From contig JAFDYT010000005.1 in assembly GCA_018266055.1 (NCBI GenBank), positions 372,001 through 436,000 on the forward strand: 64,000 nucleotides of DNA, in the 5' to 3' direction. A program made the position numbers and the translations under genes. The DNA comes from Bacteroidota bacterium (lineage in GTDB: Bacteria > Bacteroidota > Bacteroidia > Cytophagales > Cyclobacteriaceae). The notes below the pieces were generated by a model, which searched no databases, was not told where the DNA came from, and saw nothing but the letters and a program-made list of their open reading frames with translations. Of this stretch, positions 25,444-33,197 are shown in pieces (position 1 is the first letter of the stretch; each line of letters opens with the position of its first letter).

Positions 25444-26724
25444 ATGGATACCAGTATTTTGCCTTACATTTTTGCCTCGTTGGTTTTCTCGTTCTTCTTT
25501 TCGGGAATAGAAATAGCGTTTCTTTCGTCCAACAAGCTTCAGATTGAACTTCAGGGCAAGCAGGGCAGGTCGTGGGGTATCATCATGTCGAAGTTTTTGA
25601 AAAATCCTTCGGCTTTTATTGGTACCACGCTTATCGGCAATACCGTAGCGCTGGTGCTTTTTGGAATTTTCATGGCGCAGCTGATCGACCCATTGCTTGA
25701 TATTCTTCCTGCGCACCTCAACGACGAAGTCATCCGGCTTTCCATTGAAACGGTAATCTCCACTTTGTTCATTCTATTTACAGCGGAGTTCCTTCCCAAA
25801 AGCCTTTTTCTCATCAACCCCAACCTGGTGCTTGCCACCTTGGCCTTGCCGTTTAATTTCTTTTACTACCTCCTTTACCCGCTCACATTTACTATTGTTG
25901 GCCTTTCGAAATTTGTGATCACCAAAATTTTGGGAATTCCTTATTCAGAAGAAAAACCCGTGTTTGGGTTGATCGATCTGAACAACTACCTGAAAAACAT
26001 GATGAAGGTGCGGCACGAAGACGAGGAAATTGAGTTGGATAAAAAGATTTTCAATAACGCACTCGAGTTTAAAACTGTGAAGGTGCGCGACTGCATGATC
26101 CCTCGCATGGAGATTATGGCTGTGGGTATTGACGAGGGGATGGACCGGCTGAAACGTGCCTTCGTGGAGAGCGGGCACTCCAAAATTCTGGTTTATCGCG
26201 ACACGGTGGACGACATGATCGGGTATTGCCACTCGGCTGCGTTGTTTAAAAAGCCTTCGCGGATAGAAGATATTCTGACCCCATTGATTATCACACAGGA
26301 AACCACCAAAGCCAACGATCTGATGGTGCAATTGATTAAAGAGCGCAAGAGTGTGGCCATTGTAATGGATGAATTTGGCGGAACTTCGGGCATGGTGAGC
26401 ATGGAAGATCTTATTGAAGAGATCTTCGGCGAGATTGAAGACGAGCACGACAACGATGACCTCATCGAGCAAAAGCTTGACGACAAAACCTTTGTGTTCA
26501 GTGCGCGCCTTGAGGTGGATTACATCAATGATCACTTTGGGTTAAACCTTCCTACCGGAGAATATGAGACGCTGGCGGGCCTTATTCTGGCCTTCACAGA
26601 AGACTTTCCCAAGCAGGGCGATACTATTACCATTCAGCCGTTTACCTTCAATATTCTGAAAACCGAAAAAAAACGGATTGATACGGTGAAAGTAACTTGG
26701 GACAAAAACCTTGATCAAGGGTAA
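25444..26724 (+). CDS. CNNM/CorC-type transporter-associated protein (DUF21-CBS-CBS-CorC_HlyC)
   Basis: The 426-residue product has an N-terminal DUF21 membrane domain with several helices (about 8-165), a paired CBS domain (about 210-330; RDCMIPRMEIMAVGI, then SVAIVMDEFGGTSGMVSMED) and a C-terminal CorC_HlyC domain (about 345-425). This architecture is often annotated as hemolysin or CNNM and is linked to divalent-cation (Mg/Co) homeostasis. In this phylum a related paralogue is GldE; this copy lies beside lptC and I do not assign it to gliding. It begins 3 bp after the small membrane gene. Confidence 0.88.
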   Translation: MDTSILPYIFASLVFSFFFSGIEIAFLSSNKLQIELQGKQGRSWGIIMSKFLKNPSAFIGTTLIGNTVALVLFGIFMAQLIDPLLDILPAHLNDEVIRLSIETVISTLFILFTAEFLPKSLFLINPNLVLATLALPFNFFYYLLYPLTFTIVGLSKFVITKILGIPYSEEKPVFGLIDLNNYLKNMMKVRHEDEEIELDKKIFNNALEFKTVKVRDCMIPRMEIMAVGIDEGMDRLKRAFVESGHSKILVYRDTVDDMIGYCHSAALFKKPSRIEDILTPLIITQETTKANDLMVQLIKERKSVAIVMDEFGGTSGMVSMEDLIEEIFGEIEDEHDNDDLIEQKLDDKTFVFSARLEVDYINDHFGLNLPTGEYETLAGLILAFTEDFPKQGDTITIQPFTFNILKTEKKRIDTVKVTWDKNLDQG

Positions 26725-26774
26725 CACAATTTCTAACTCCTTGACTGGCATGGGGTTTATAATTCGCCAATAGC

Positions 26775-26805
26775 TTTGGTGAATACCAATAACGGTTTAA
26801 ATTTG
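26775..26805 (+). promoter_or_regulatory. Strong Bacteroidota promoter for the PpiD-like gene
   Basis: TTTG (26775-26778), then exactly 19 nt, then TAAATTTG (26798-26805), a full match to TTTG-N19-TAnnTTTG. A start about 6 nt later would give a leader of about 75 nt before the ATG at 26888. This is the best promoter in the window. Confidence 0.7.
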
Positions 26806-26887
26806 CACTCCTTTTTTCGGGTAAACCGGACGGGACGGTCTTGAACCGGTTTGACAAGCATTTACGAACTAACTTATACAGGGAATT

Positions 26888-29023
26888 ATGGCATTGATTA
26901 GTACGCTCAGAACGAAGATGACAAAGTTTGTGGTGGGGTTTGTAGCCCTGGCCATGGGAGCATTTATTGTAGGTAGTGATTTGTTTGGCAGTGGCCCGCG
27001 CTCCATTTTCGGCGGCAACCAAAACAACATCGGCGAAATCGCCGGCACCAGCATCTCACGCGATGAGTATCAAACCTATGTGAAAGAGCGCGAAGACAAT
27101 TACACCATGTCGTTCAACCGTCAGCCCGGTGAAAAAGAAAGACCTACACTTCAAAATCAGGCGTGGGAGTTGATGATTTTGAAATATGCCGTACGCAGCC
27201 AGTTTGAAAAAACAGGCGTGAAAGTGACTACCGATGAAATCTGGGACATGGTTCAGGGAAAAAATGTGGATCCAAATGTGAAGCAATCGTTCACAGATTC
27301 AGCCGGAAATTTTGATCGTAACAAAGTAGTTCAATTCATTAAAAACCTGGACATGCCGGCGCCGACCAACGAGCAGATGTATGCACAATGGGCAGAAAGC
27401 AAATACCGCTGGACAATGTTTCAGAAAGACCTGGGCCTTGGTCGTGAGCGCGTGAAGTATGAGAATCTTCTCATCAAAACAAATTACGTGACTGCAGCCG
27501 AAGCTGAGCGCGACTACCACAACCAAAACGACGTGGCCGAAGCGAAGATTTTATACATCCCTTATTTTGCGGTAAGTGACTCGTCGGTGAAAGTGACTGA
27601 CAGTGATTTGAAAGAATACTACGACCGCAACCGCGCCAAATACAAGTCGAAATTTTCAAGAAACCTTAGCTACGTTTCTTTTCCTGTAGTTCCTTCAGCC
27701 GAAGATTCATCTAAGATTCGCAAAGAGGCTGAAAAGATTGCCACCGACTTCAAAACTGTAGCCGATGATTCAGTTTTTGCTGCTACCAACACCGAAGGAA
27801 GAACACCTTATTCCAAATACACCATTGCTACGTTGCCTTCATCCATTAAGAAAGATCAGCTTTTAACAGGCAATGTGGTTGGGCCATTCCTCAGCGACGG
27901 TAACTACAAAATCATTAAAGTGGTGAAAGCCGGTACGGATACTATCTACACAGCTAAAGCATCGCACATTTTGATTCGTTGGGATGATGAAACTCCGGCC
28001 AACAAAAAGATTGCGAAAGAGAAAGCTCAAAAAATATTGAAAGAAATTAAAGGAGGCGCCAGCTTCGCTGCGAAAGCATTGGAGTTTGGTACCGACGGAA
28101 CGAAGACACGTGGCGGAGACCTTGGCTATTTCTCATCAGGTCAGATGGTGAAACCATTCCAGAATGCAGTGTTTGCAGCTAAGAAAACGGGCGTGCTCGC
28201 CGATGTGGTAGAGACTCAGTTTGGTTATCACATCATCGACGTAACCGCAGTGAAAGACAACTCTTCGTACACGGTAGCTTCTATTGAATTGAAGATCACG
28301 CCAAGCGACGAAACACATAACGCAGCTTTTCTGAAGGCGCAAAATTTTGCTGCAAATCTTTCTGGAGTGGCAGCATTCAAAGAAAAAGCAACGAAAGAAA
28401 ATCTGAATGTGCTCGAGGCTAACCAAATCAGCACCAATGATCAGCGTGTAGGAAACCTCGGCGATGCCCGTAAAATGGTGACCTGGTTGTTCCGCGATGG
28501 TTCGGAAGGAAAAGTTTCTGAAGTATTTGATCTCGATGATGATTACGTGGTTGCTGTAATGACCGGAGAAACCGAAGAAGGGTTCCGTTCGTTCGATCAG
28601 GTGAAAGAAGAAATCACGCCGGCTGTGAGAAATATTCTGAAAGGAAAGCAAATCATCGAAAAACTTAATGCCCAAAAAGGAACCCTCGAAGAATTAGGTA
28701 AAGCATATGGATCGGATGCAGTAATAAATTCTTCCAGTGACATCAAAATGAATTCAAACACATTGCCGGGCCCTGGATTGGATCCGGTGGCTGTGGGCCG
28801 TGTGTTCTCTTTGGAAAACGGAAAGCGTTCAGCTCCGTTTGCTGGTGAGAATGGGGTAGTGGTTGTTGAGTTGCAAAACAAAACACTTGCCCCTGAAGTA
28901 GGTGACTACACGATGTTTAAAAATGAGCTGTTGAAAAACCTAAACAACCGTTCAGGTCTTAACATCGCCGAAGCCATCAAAGACGGTTCAAAGATTGTGG
29001 ACAAACGATATAAGTTTTATTAA
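26888..29023 (+). CDS. PpiD-like membrane-anchored periplasmic peptidyl-prolyl isomerase
   Basis: The 711-residue protein has one N-terminal membrane helix (about 15-35, VVGFVALAMGAFIVGSDLF), a SurA-N-like chaperone region (about 55-200) and a PpiC/parvulin domain at about 355-460 with KASHILIRW and GGDLGYFSSGQMVKPFQNAV, then a further C-terminal domain. PpiD-type proteins assist folding of newly exported outer-membrane proteins. Its position after the lptC/CNNM run matches an envelope-biogenesis cluster. It has its own strong promoter and a strong terminator, so it is probably monocistronic. Confidence 0.88.
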   Translation: MALISTLRTKMTKFVVGFVALAMGAFIVGSDLFGSGPRSIFGGNQNNIGEIAGTSISRDEYQTYVKEREDNYTMSFNRQPGEKERPTLQNQAWELMILKYAVRSQFEKTGVKVTTDEIWDMVQGKNVDPNVKQSFTDSAGNFDRNKVVQFIKNLDMPAPTNEQMYAQWAESKYRWTMFQKDLGLGRERVKYENLLIKTNYVTAAEAERDYHNQNDVAEAKILYIPYFAVSDSSVKVTDSDLKEYYDRNRAKYKSKFSRNLSYVSFPVVPSAEDSSKIRKEAEKIATDFKTVADDSVFAATNTEGRTPYSKYTIATLPSSIKKDQLLTGNVVGPFLSDGNYKIIKVVKAGTDTIYTAKASHILIRWDDETPANKKIAKEKAQKILKEIKGGASFAAKALEFGTDGTKTRGGDLGYFSSGQMVKPFQNAVFAAKKTGVLADVVETQFGYHIIDVTAVKDNSSYTVASIELKITPSDETHNAAFLKAQNFAANLSGVAAFKEKATKENLNVLEANQISTNDQRVGNLGDARKMVTWLFRDGSEGKVSEVFDLDDDYVVAVMTGETEEGFRSFDQVKEEITPAVRNILKGKQIIEKLNAQKGTLEELGKAYGSDAVINSSSDIKMNSNTLPGPGLDPVAVGRVFSLENGKRSAPFAGENGVVVVELQNKTLAPEVGDYTMFKNELLKNLNNRSGLNIAEAIKDGSKIVDKRYKFY

Positions 29024-29037
29024 TAACCTGTAAAGAG

Positions 29038-29079
29038 AAAGTCGCGCCGATGAATGTCGGTGCGACTTTTTTATTTTTA
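29038..29079 (+). terminator. Intrinsic terminator of the PpiD-like gene
   Basis: A 12-bp stem AAGTCGCGCCGA / TCGGTGCGACTT (one G-T wobble) around a 6-nt loop, followed by TTTTTTATTTTTA. It lies 15 bp after the stop codon. Confidence 0.85.
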
Positions 29080-29083
29080 TACT

Positions 29084-29344
29084 ATGGAGTCAGACTGGTC
29101 ATCGTTGCGCGAAAAACTGGATGAGCATTACGCCTGGCCATCGCTTTATACTTTTAAGTTCATTGTTCCTGCCCATCGGGTAGAAGACGTAAAAAAGCTC
29201 TTCCCACTCCACGAATCCACAGAGAAAAAATCAAATAAAGGAAATTACGTCAGCGTAACCTTCAATATGATGATGCCCGGCAGCGACGAGGTGATTGCAG
29301 TGTACATGCAGGTTTCGGTCATCGAAGGAGTGATCGCACTTTAA
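29084..29344 (+). CDS. DUF493 (YbeD-like) small protein
   Basis: The 86-residue product matches the DUF493/YbeD fold pattern (WPSLYTFKFIVPA, then SNKGNYVSVTFNMMMPGSDE and IAVYMQVSVIEGVIAL). I chose the ATG at 29084 (MESDW), because the longer frame from 29054 would start inside the preceding terminator stem. In Escherichia coli YbeD is a lipoylation-linked or regulatory small protein of uncertain role. It lies upstream of the pterin dehydratase and rsmI. Confidence 0.8.
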   Translation: MESDWSSLREKLDEHYAWPSLYTFKFIVPAHRVEDVKKLFPLHESTEKKSNKGNYVSVTFNMMMPGSDEVIAVYMQVSVIEGVIAL

Positions 29345-29407
29345 GGCTCCCGCCTGGTTTCTTTTTTGAAAGGATAATCTTTAACTTTCCTGAACGCACC
29401 CGATTTT

Positions 29408-29647
29408 ATGGAATGGAAAGAAGATAAGAAGCGCTTAAAAAAATCGTTTGTCTTTAAAGATTTTTCGGAGGCTTTCGCCTTCATGGCCCGAGTGGCCTTG
29501 CTTGCGGAGAAAATGAATCATCATCCGAATTGGTCGAACGTGTACAACAAAGTTACAATTGAGTTGTCCAGCCACGACGCGGGAAACATTGTTACGGCCA
29601 AAGACCGCAAGCTTGCCAAGGCCATTGATCAGTTAGTGAATGGATAA
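29408..29647 (+). CDS. 4a-hydroxytetrahydrobiopterin dehydratase (pterin-4a-carbinolamine dehydratase)
   Basis: This small enzyme dehydrates the carbinolamine formed during aromatic amino acid hydroxylation and so recycles tetrahydrobiopterin. The 79-residue product contains the family motif [20 protein letters not shown] with His38, His39 and Pro40 and a distal SSHDAG (His56, Asp57). It is slightly shorter at the N-terminus than the roughly 95-residue family members. Its last 8 nt overlap rsmI, so the two are probably co-translated. No phenylalanine hydroxylase gene is in the window. Confidence 0.85.
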   Translation: MEWKEDKKRLKKSFVFKDFSEAFAFMARVALLAEKMNHHPNWSNVYNKVTIELSSHDAGNIVTAKDRKLAKAIDQLVNG

Positions 29648-30347
29648 GACAAAGGTTTCGGTTTACATTGTACCAACACCTATTGGCAACTTAGGCGACA
29701 TAACCTTACGAGGCCTGGAGGTGCTGAAATCTGTGGATACTATTCTGGCGGAAGATACCCGCACCTCCGGGAATTTACTTCGCCACTACGCCATCAGTAA
29801 ACCCCTTCAGAGTTTTCATATATTTAATGAACACAAGGCGTTAAACGCGATCATTCAAAAACTTAAGGATGGCGCCACCATGGCTTTGGTGAGTGACGCG
29901 GGTACACCGGGAATCTCTGATCCTGGTTTTTTGCTGGTGCGCGAATGCCTGAAGAACGACCTTGTTATTGAATGTCTGCCTGGGGCAACCGCATTTGTGC
30001 CTGCCTTAGTGAAGTCAGGCTTTCCCACTGACCGTTTTGTGTTCGAGGGATTTTTGCCGCATAAAAAAGGAAGACAGACCATTTTTAAACAACTGGCGAG
30101 TGAAGAACGAACCATAGTGCTTTATGAATCGCCACATCGACTAGTTAAAACGCTGGAGCAGATTGTTGAATACATCGGCGGAGATCGGTTGGTTTCAGTT
30201 TCACGTGAGCTAACCAAAATGCACGAAGAGACCTTTACCGGTAAAGCAACTGAAGTGCTCGCGCATTTTTCTGCAAAAGAAGTAAAAGGAGAAATTGTTG
30301 TGGTGGTGCAGGGAGCTAATGTTAAAGTAGAAGACGATTCGGAATAG
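29640..30347 (+). CDS. rsmI: 16S rRNA (cytidine1402-2'-O)-methyltransferase RsmI
   Basis: RsmI 2'-O-methylates C1402 in the decoding centre of 16S rRNA. The 235-residue product has the tetrapyrrole-methylase fold with [18 protein letters not shown] (SAM-binding start), [22 protein letters not shown] and [11 protein letters not shown], all typical of the family. It overlaps the pterin dehydratase by 8 nt. It is followed by a phosphatase gene after 38 bp. The assignment is firm. Confidence 0.95.
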   Translation: MDKTKVSVYIVPTPIGNLGDITLRGLEVLKSVDTILAEDTRTSGNLLRHYAISKPLQSFHIFNEHKALNAIIQKLKDGATMALVSDAGTPGISDPGFLLVRECLKNDLVIECLPGATAFVPALVKSGFPTDRFVFEGFLPHKKGRQTIFKQLASEERTIVLYESPHRLVKTLEQIVEYIGGDRLVSVSRELTKMHEETFTGKATEVLAHFSAKEVKGEIVVVVQGANVKVEDDSE

Positions 30348-30385
30348 ATAATATGTTGAAGAAAATTTTTGACTAACTCATTTCT

Positions 30386-31180
30386 ATGAATTTGCAAGAA
30401 GTTGAAAACGAAGTCATCGCGCTGTGTGCAGAGGTAGCGAATTTTATTCGTACGGAGAGCGCCAATTTTGATCGCTCGCGCATAGAGCAGAAAGGTTCAT
30501 TTACAAACCTTGTGTCCTACGTGGACAAGGAGTCAGAGAAAAAACTCTTTGCTGGATTGGCACGAATACTTCCTGGCTGCGGCTTTCTGGGTGAAGAAGG
30601 AACGGATATAATTGGAGACAATGGCTACCAATGGATTGTCGATCCGCTGGATGGTACTACCAATTTTCTGCACGGACTTCCCATTTTCGCCATTAGTATT
30701 GGTCTGCGAAAAAACGACAAAACTGTGCTCGGCGTAGTGTATGATGTGACAAACAAAGAATGTTTTCATGCCATAGAAAACGGAAAGGCCTTTTGTAACG
30801 ACAAAGAGATACGCGTTTCGCCACTTGAAAATCTTAATGAAAGTCTTCTGGCAACAGGTTTCCCCTACGTGCACTCTGCCAAGAAGCTGATCTATCTTGA
30901 TATTATTGAGACTTTTTTGGAAAACTCACATGGCATTCGTCGTCTGGGTAGTGCAGCGATAGATCTCGCCTACGTGGCGGCCGGCCGACTGGAAGGATTT
31001 TTTGAATACGACCTTAAGCCATGGGATGTAGCAGGTGGTGCGTTTATTCTTCAGCAGGCCGGCGGTAAAGTAACTGACTTTAAGGGCGGCTCTAATTTTT
31101 TGTTTGGTGGAGAATTGTGTGCAGGAGGAAAAGTTCATGCTCAGATGCTTAAAGTCATTGAAGACCGGTGGTGGAAGTAA
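30386..31180 (+). CDS. Inositol monophosphatase family protein
   Basis: The 264-residue product has the Mg2+ sites of the family: Glu70-Glu71 (GEEGTD), Asp86 and Asp89 in VDPLDGTTNF, and Asp214 in KPWDVAGGAF. Homologues dephosphorylate inositol phosphates, fructose-1,6-bisphosphate or PAP; in Escherichia coli the relative SuhB also binds the antitermination complex. Which role applies here cannot be told. Start ATG at 30386 follows a 38-bp gap after rsmI. Confidence 0.88.
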   Translation: MNLQEVENEVIALCAEVANFIRTESANFDRSRIEQKGSFTNLVSYVDKESEKKLFAGLARILPGCGFLGEEGTDIIGDNGYQWIVDPLDGTTNFLHGLPIFAISIGLRKNDKTVLGVVYDVTNKECFHAIENGKAFCNDKEIRVSPLENLNESLLATGFPYVHSAKKLIYLDIIETFLENSHGIRRLGSAAIDLAYVAAGRLEGFFEYDLKPWDVAGGAFILQQAGGKVTDFKGGSNFLFGGELCAGGKVHAQMLKVIEDRWWK

Positions 31181-31203
31181 TCTTATTTGAATTTTTTTTG
31201 TCG

Positions 31204-31677
31204 ATGATTACGGCCTCTCTTCAGGAAATTAAAAAGGAACTGCGAACGCTAGACCCGGACCGATTGCAAGAGGTTTGCATGCGCCTCGCTAAATACAAAA
31301 AAGAAAATAAGGAGCTTCTGAATTATCTGCTTTTCGAAGCAGATCATGAAGCAAACTATATAAAGCACGTCAAAGAGGAAATAGCCGAGCTCTTTACTAC
31401 TCTTCCGCAAAGCAATGTGTATCTGATTAAAAAATCATTACGAAAGATTTTGCGATTTGCTAACCGACAGATTAAGTATTCAAGTGAAAAGCAAACTGAA
31501 ATTGAAGTTCGGATTTTCTTTTGTATAAAAATGAAAGATGCGAAAATTCCTCGCCCTCAAGGCTCGGTGCTTTTCAATCTTTACCAGCAACAATTAAAAA
31601 AGATTGAGACGACATTTTCGAAATTACCTGAAGATATCCGTGCGGATTTTGACCGCGACTTGAAATATATTTTATAG
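31204..31677 (+). CDS. Conserved hypothetical protein, helical, cytoplasmic
   Basis: The 157-residue product ([20 protein letters not shown]) is predicted all-helical, with no signal peptide or membrane segment. Charged heptad-like stretches ([20 protein letters not shown], then [20 protein letters not shown]) suggest a coiled-coil or helical-bundle protein. The ATG at 31204 was chosen because the longer frame overlaps the upstream stop. It is 5 bp before the VF530 gene, so the two are probably co-transcribed. I do not recognise a named family or an active site. Confidence 0.65.
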   Translation: MITASLQEIKKELRTLDPDRLQEVCMRLAKYKKENKELLNYLLFEADHEANYIKHVKEEIAELFTTLPQSNVYLIKKSLRKILRFANRQIKYSSEKQTEIEVRIFFCIKMKDAKIPRPQGSVLFNLYQQQLKKIETTFSKLPEDIRADFDRDLKYIL

Positions 31678-31682
31678 CCGCT

Positions 31683-31901
31683 ATGGATGGCACACAACCT
31701 AACAATCCCCTTCACGGAAAAACACTAGAAATGATTTTGGTGTTTTTGGTGGATCACTATGGATGGGAAGACCTCGGTGCGATCATTCCCATCAATTGCT
31801 TCCGTTTTGACCCGAGCATAAAGTCCAGCCTCGCTTTTCTCCGACGAACGCCGTGGGCGCGCAAGAAGGTTGAGGATTTATACGTCGACTCCCTTCGATA
31901 A
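31683..31901 (+). CDS. VF530-like small DNA-binding protein (DUF2132)
   Basis: The 72-residue product has the family pattern [34 protein letters not shown] and [20 protein letters not shown]530 proteins have been reported to bind DNA. It follows the helical unknown after 5 bp and is convergent with a DinB-like gene. Confidence 0.85.
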   Translation: MDGTQPNNPLHGKTLEMILVFLVDHYGWEDLGAIIPINCFRFDPSIKSSLAFLRRTPWARKKVEDLYVDSLR

Positions 31902-31911
31902 TTGTTAAGCG

Positions 31912-32385
31912 TTACTTTTTAGGAAGCATCGCAATCTGGCCAAGGTGCGAAGCTTTGTGTTCTACGCGGCTAAGCATCACATTCAACTTATTGCGATGAG
32001 GCTCTTTCTTGAAATCTTCTTCAGTCACTGCCGTGTGTCGTCCAAGCCACTCGCTTTCACTCCAGCTTTTAAAGGCGCGATCAAGCTCTGCGGATATAGC
32101 TTTCCATTTGGCAATCAATTCATCTTTCGAAAGATGCCCTTGTTGGTTGGTGGCACGATCATGATGATAAATTTTTTCAAGCTCCGGAAACAGCCTTGAG
32201 CGGATGCCAAACAACTCGAGAAGTTTGTCGTCGGTGTCTGCGAGGTGACCAAGTAACCAGGAGGCGGAGTTTCCTCCAGGCACAATGGGAGTATGAAATT
32301 GTGCGTCGCTAATCGACTCGATCACCTTTTGTGTCCGGCGATTGTATGTTTCCCATTGCAGCAGGCAAATATTTAATGTGGTCAT
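31912..32385 (-). CDS. DinB superfamily protein
   Basis: The 157-residue four-helix-bundle protein has the likely metal triad His47 (LLGHLADT), His143 and His147 (RVEHKASHLGQ). Members of the DinB/YfiT superfamily include bacillithiol and mycothiol transferases and damage-induced proteins. The host encodes BshC, so a thiol-linked role is conceivable but unproven. It is convergent with the VF530 gene, and the stop codons are 10 bp apart. Confidence 0.8.
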   Translation of the reverse strand: MTTLNICLLQWETYNRRTQKVIESISDAQFHTPIVPGGNSASWLLGHLADTDDKLLELFGIRSRLFPELEKIYHHDRATNQQGHLSKDELIAKWKAISAELDRAFKSWSESEWLGRHTAVTEEDFKKEPHRNKLNVMLSRVEHKASHLGQIAMLPKK

Positions 32386-32438
32386 GTGTTAATGATTTAG
32401 TGTTGTGCGAAATAAAACCTGAGAATGAATTATAAAGT

Positions 32439-33140
32439 TCAATCGGCGGCGCCAAATGTGAGAACAATAAAACTCCCTTCTTTTTTGATATCTAAGCTCG
32501 TCATGTCGTCTAGCGAGCATTCAATATGGTCTGCTTTGAAGTCACAATTCTTTTGCGTAAAAAATTCTGGGTAAGCAATCTTCGAAAGTAAGAACACTTC
32601 TTGCATGGTGAAACTCTTTGATGGAAAGGACGTGAGCGTTGAAGTGCCACCTTCGTAGAGTCGGTATTCGTGAGTTACGCCATTGGCCAAATCCAGTTTA
32701 TTGAATTCTACATAGATTTTATCAGGTGAAGTTTTTGTTTCCTTACTCAACTTGAATTCTTTAATTAAAAAACTCCTAAACTCTTCACTTGACTTCTCGG
32801 GGGTGGTTAAAGGCATGGCTTTAAAGCGAGTCAGAAATCCATTGAACATGTATCCAGTTGCATTTCCGGATTTCACTTTCACCCAGGCGCCTGGAATATT
32901 ACTGTTGTTGAAACTTACCTTTGGCTTGCTGTCAGCCTGAACAATTACTTCAGTCCCGTAAGCTAGGACAGAAATAAGCTTTCCCTTCGGATCAGCCTGC
33001 TCGCGCAAAGACAGCCCGTCGCGCGAATACACATAGAGTTTGTCGCCAGGCTTGTAGGAATCAGAAAATGAATTCTGACCAAACAAAAACGCAGGTACCA
33101 GAATCAGGAACTGTAGTAGGCTTACTCTTTTTAGAGACAT
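32439..33140 (-). CDS. Exported SH3b-domain protein of unknown function
   Basis: The 233-residue product has a signal peptide (residues 1-21, ending FLFGQ) and a bacterial SH3-like domain at about 34-105 (GDKLYVYSRDGLSLREQADP, then GAWVKVKSGNATGYMFNGFL). Such domains often bind peptidoglycan or peptides. The C-terminal half (about 110-233) resembles no family I recognise. It lies between a DinB-like gene and an ABC permease with no close operon spacing. Confidence 0.7.
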   Translation of the reverse strand: MSLKRVSLLQFLILVPAFLFGQNSFSDSYKPGDKLYVYSRDGLSLREQADPKGKLISVLAYGTEVIVQADSKPKVSFNNSNIPGAWVKVKSGNATGYMFNGFLTRFKAMPLTTPEKSSEEFRSFLIKEFKLSKETKTSPDKIYVEFNKLDLANGVTHEYRLYEGGTSTLTSFPSKSFTMQEVFLLSKIAYPEFFTQKNCDFKADHIECSLDDMTSLDIKKEGSFIVLTFGAAD

Positions 33141-33197
33141 CTTTTTTGCGATTATTGTTAAAGATAATCGCGCTTTTCTTAAAAAGCTAAGGATGAT

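Noticed and set aside
25444..26724. Gliding-motility protein GldE
   Set aside because: The DUF21-CBS architecture is shared, but no other gliding genes are nearby and the lptC context points to a general CNNM protein.
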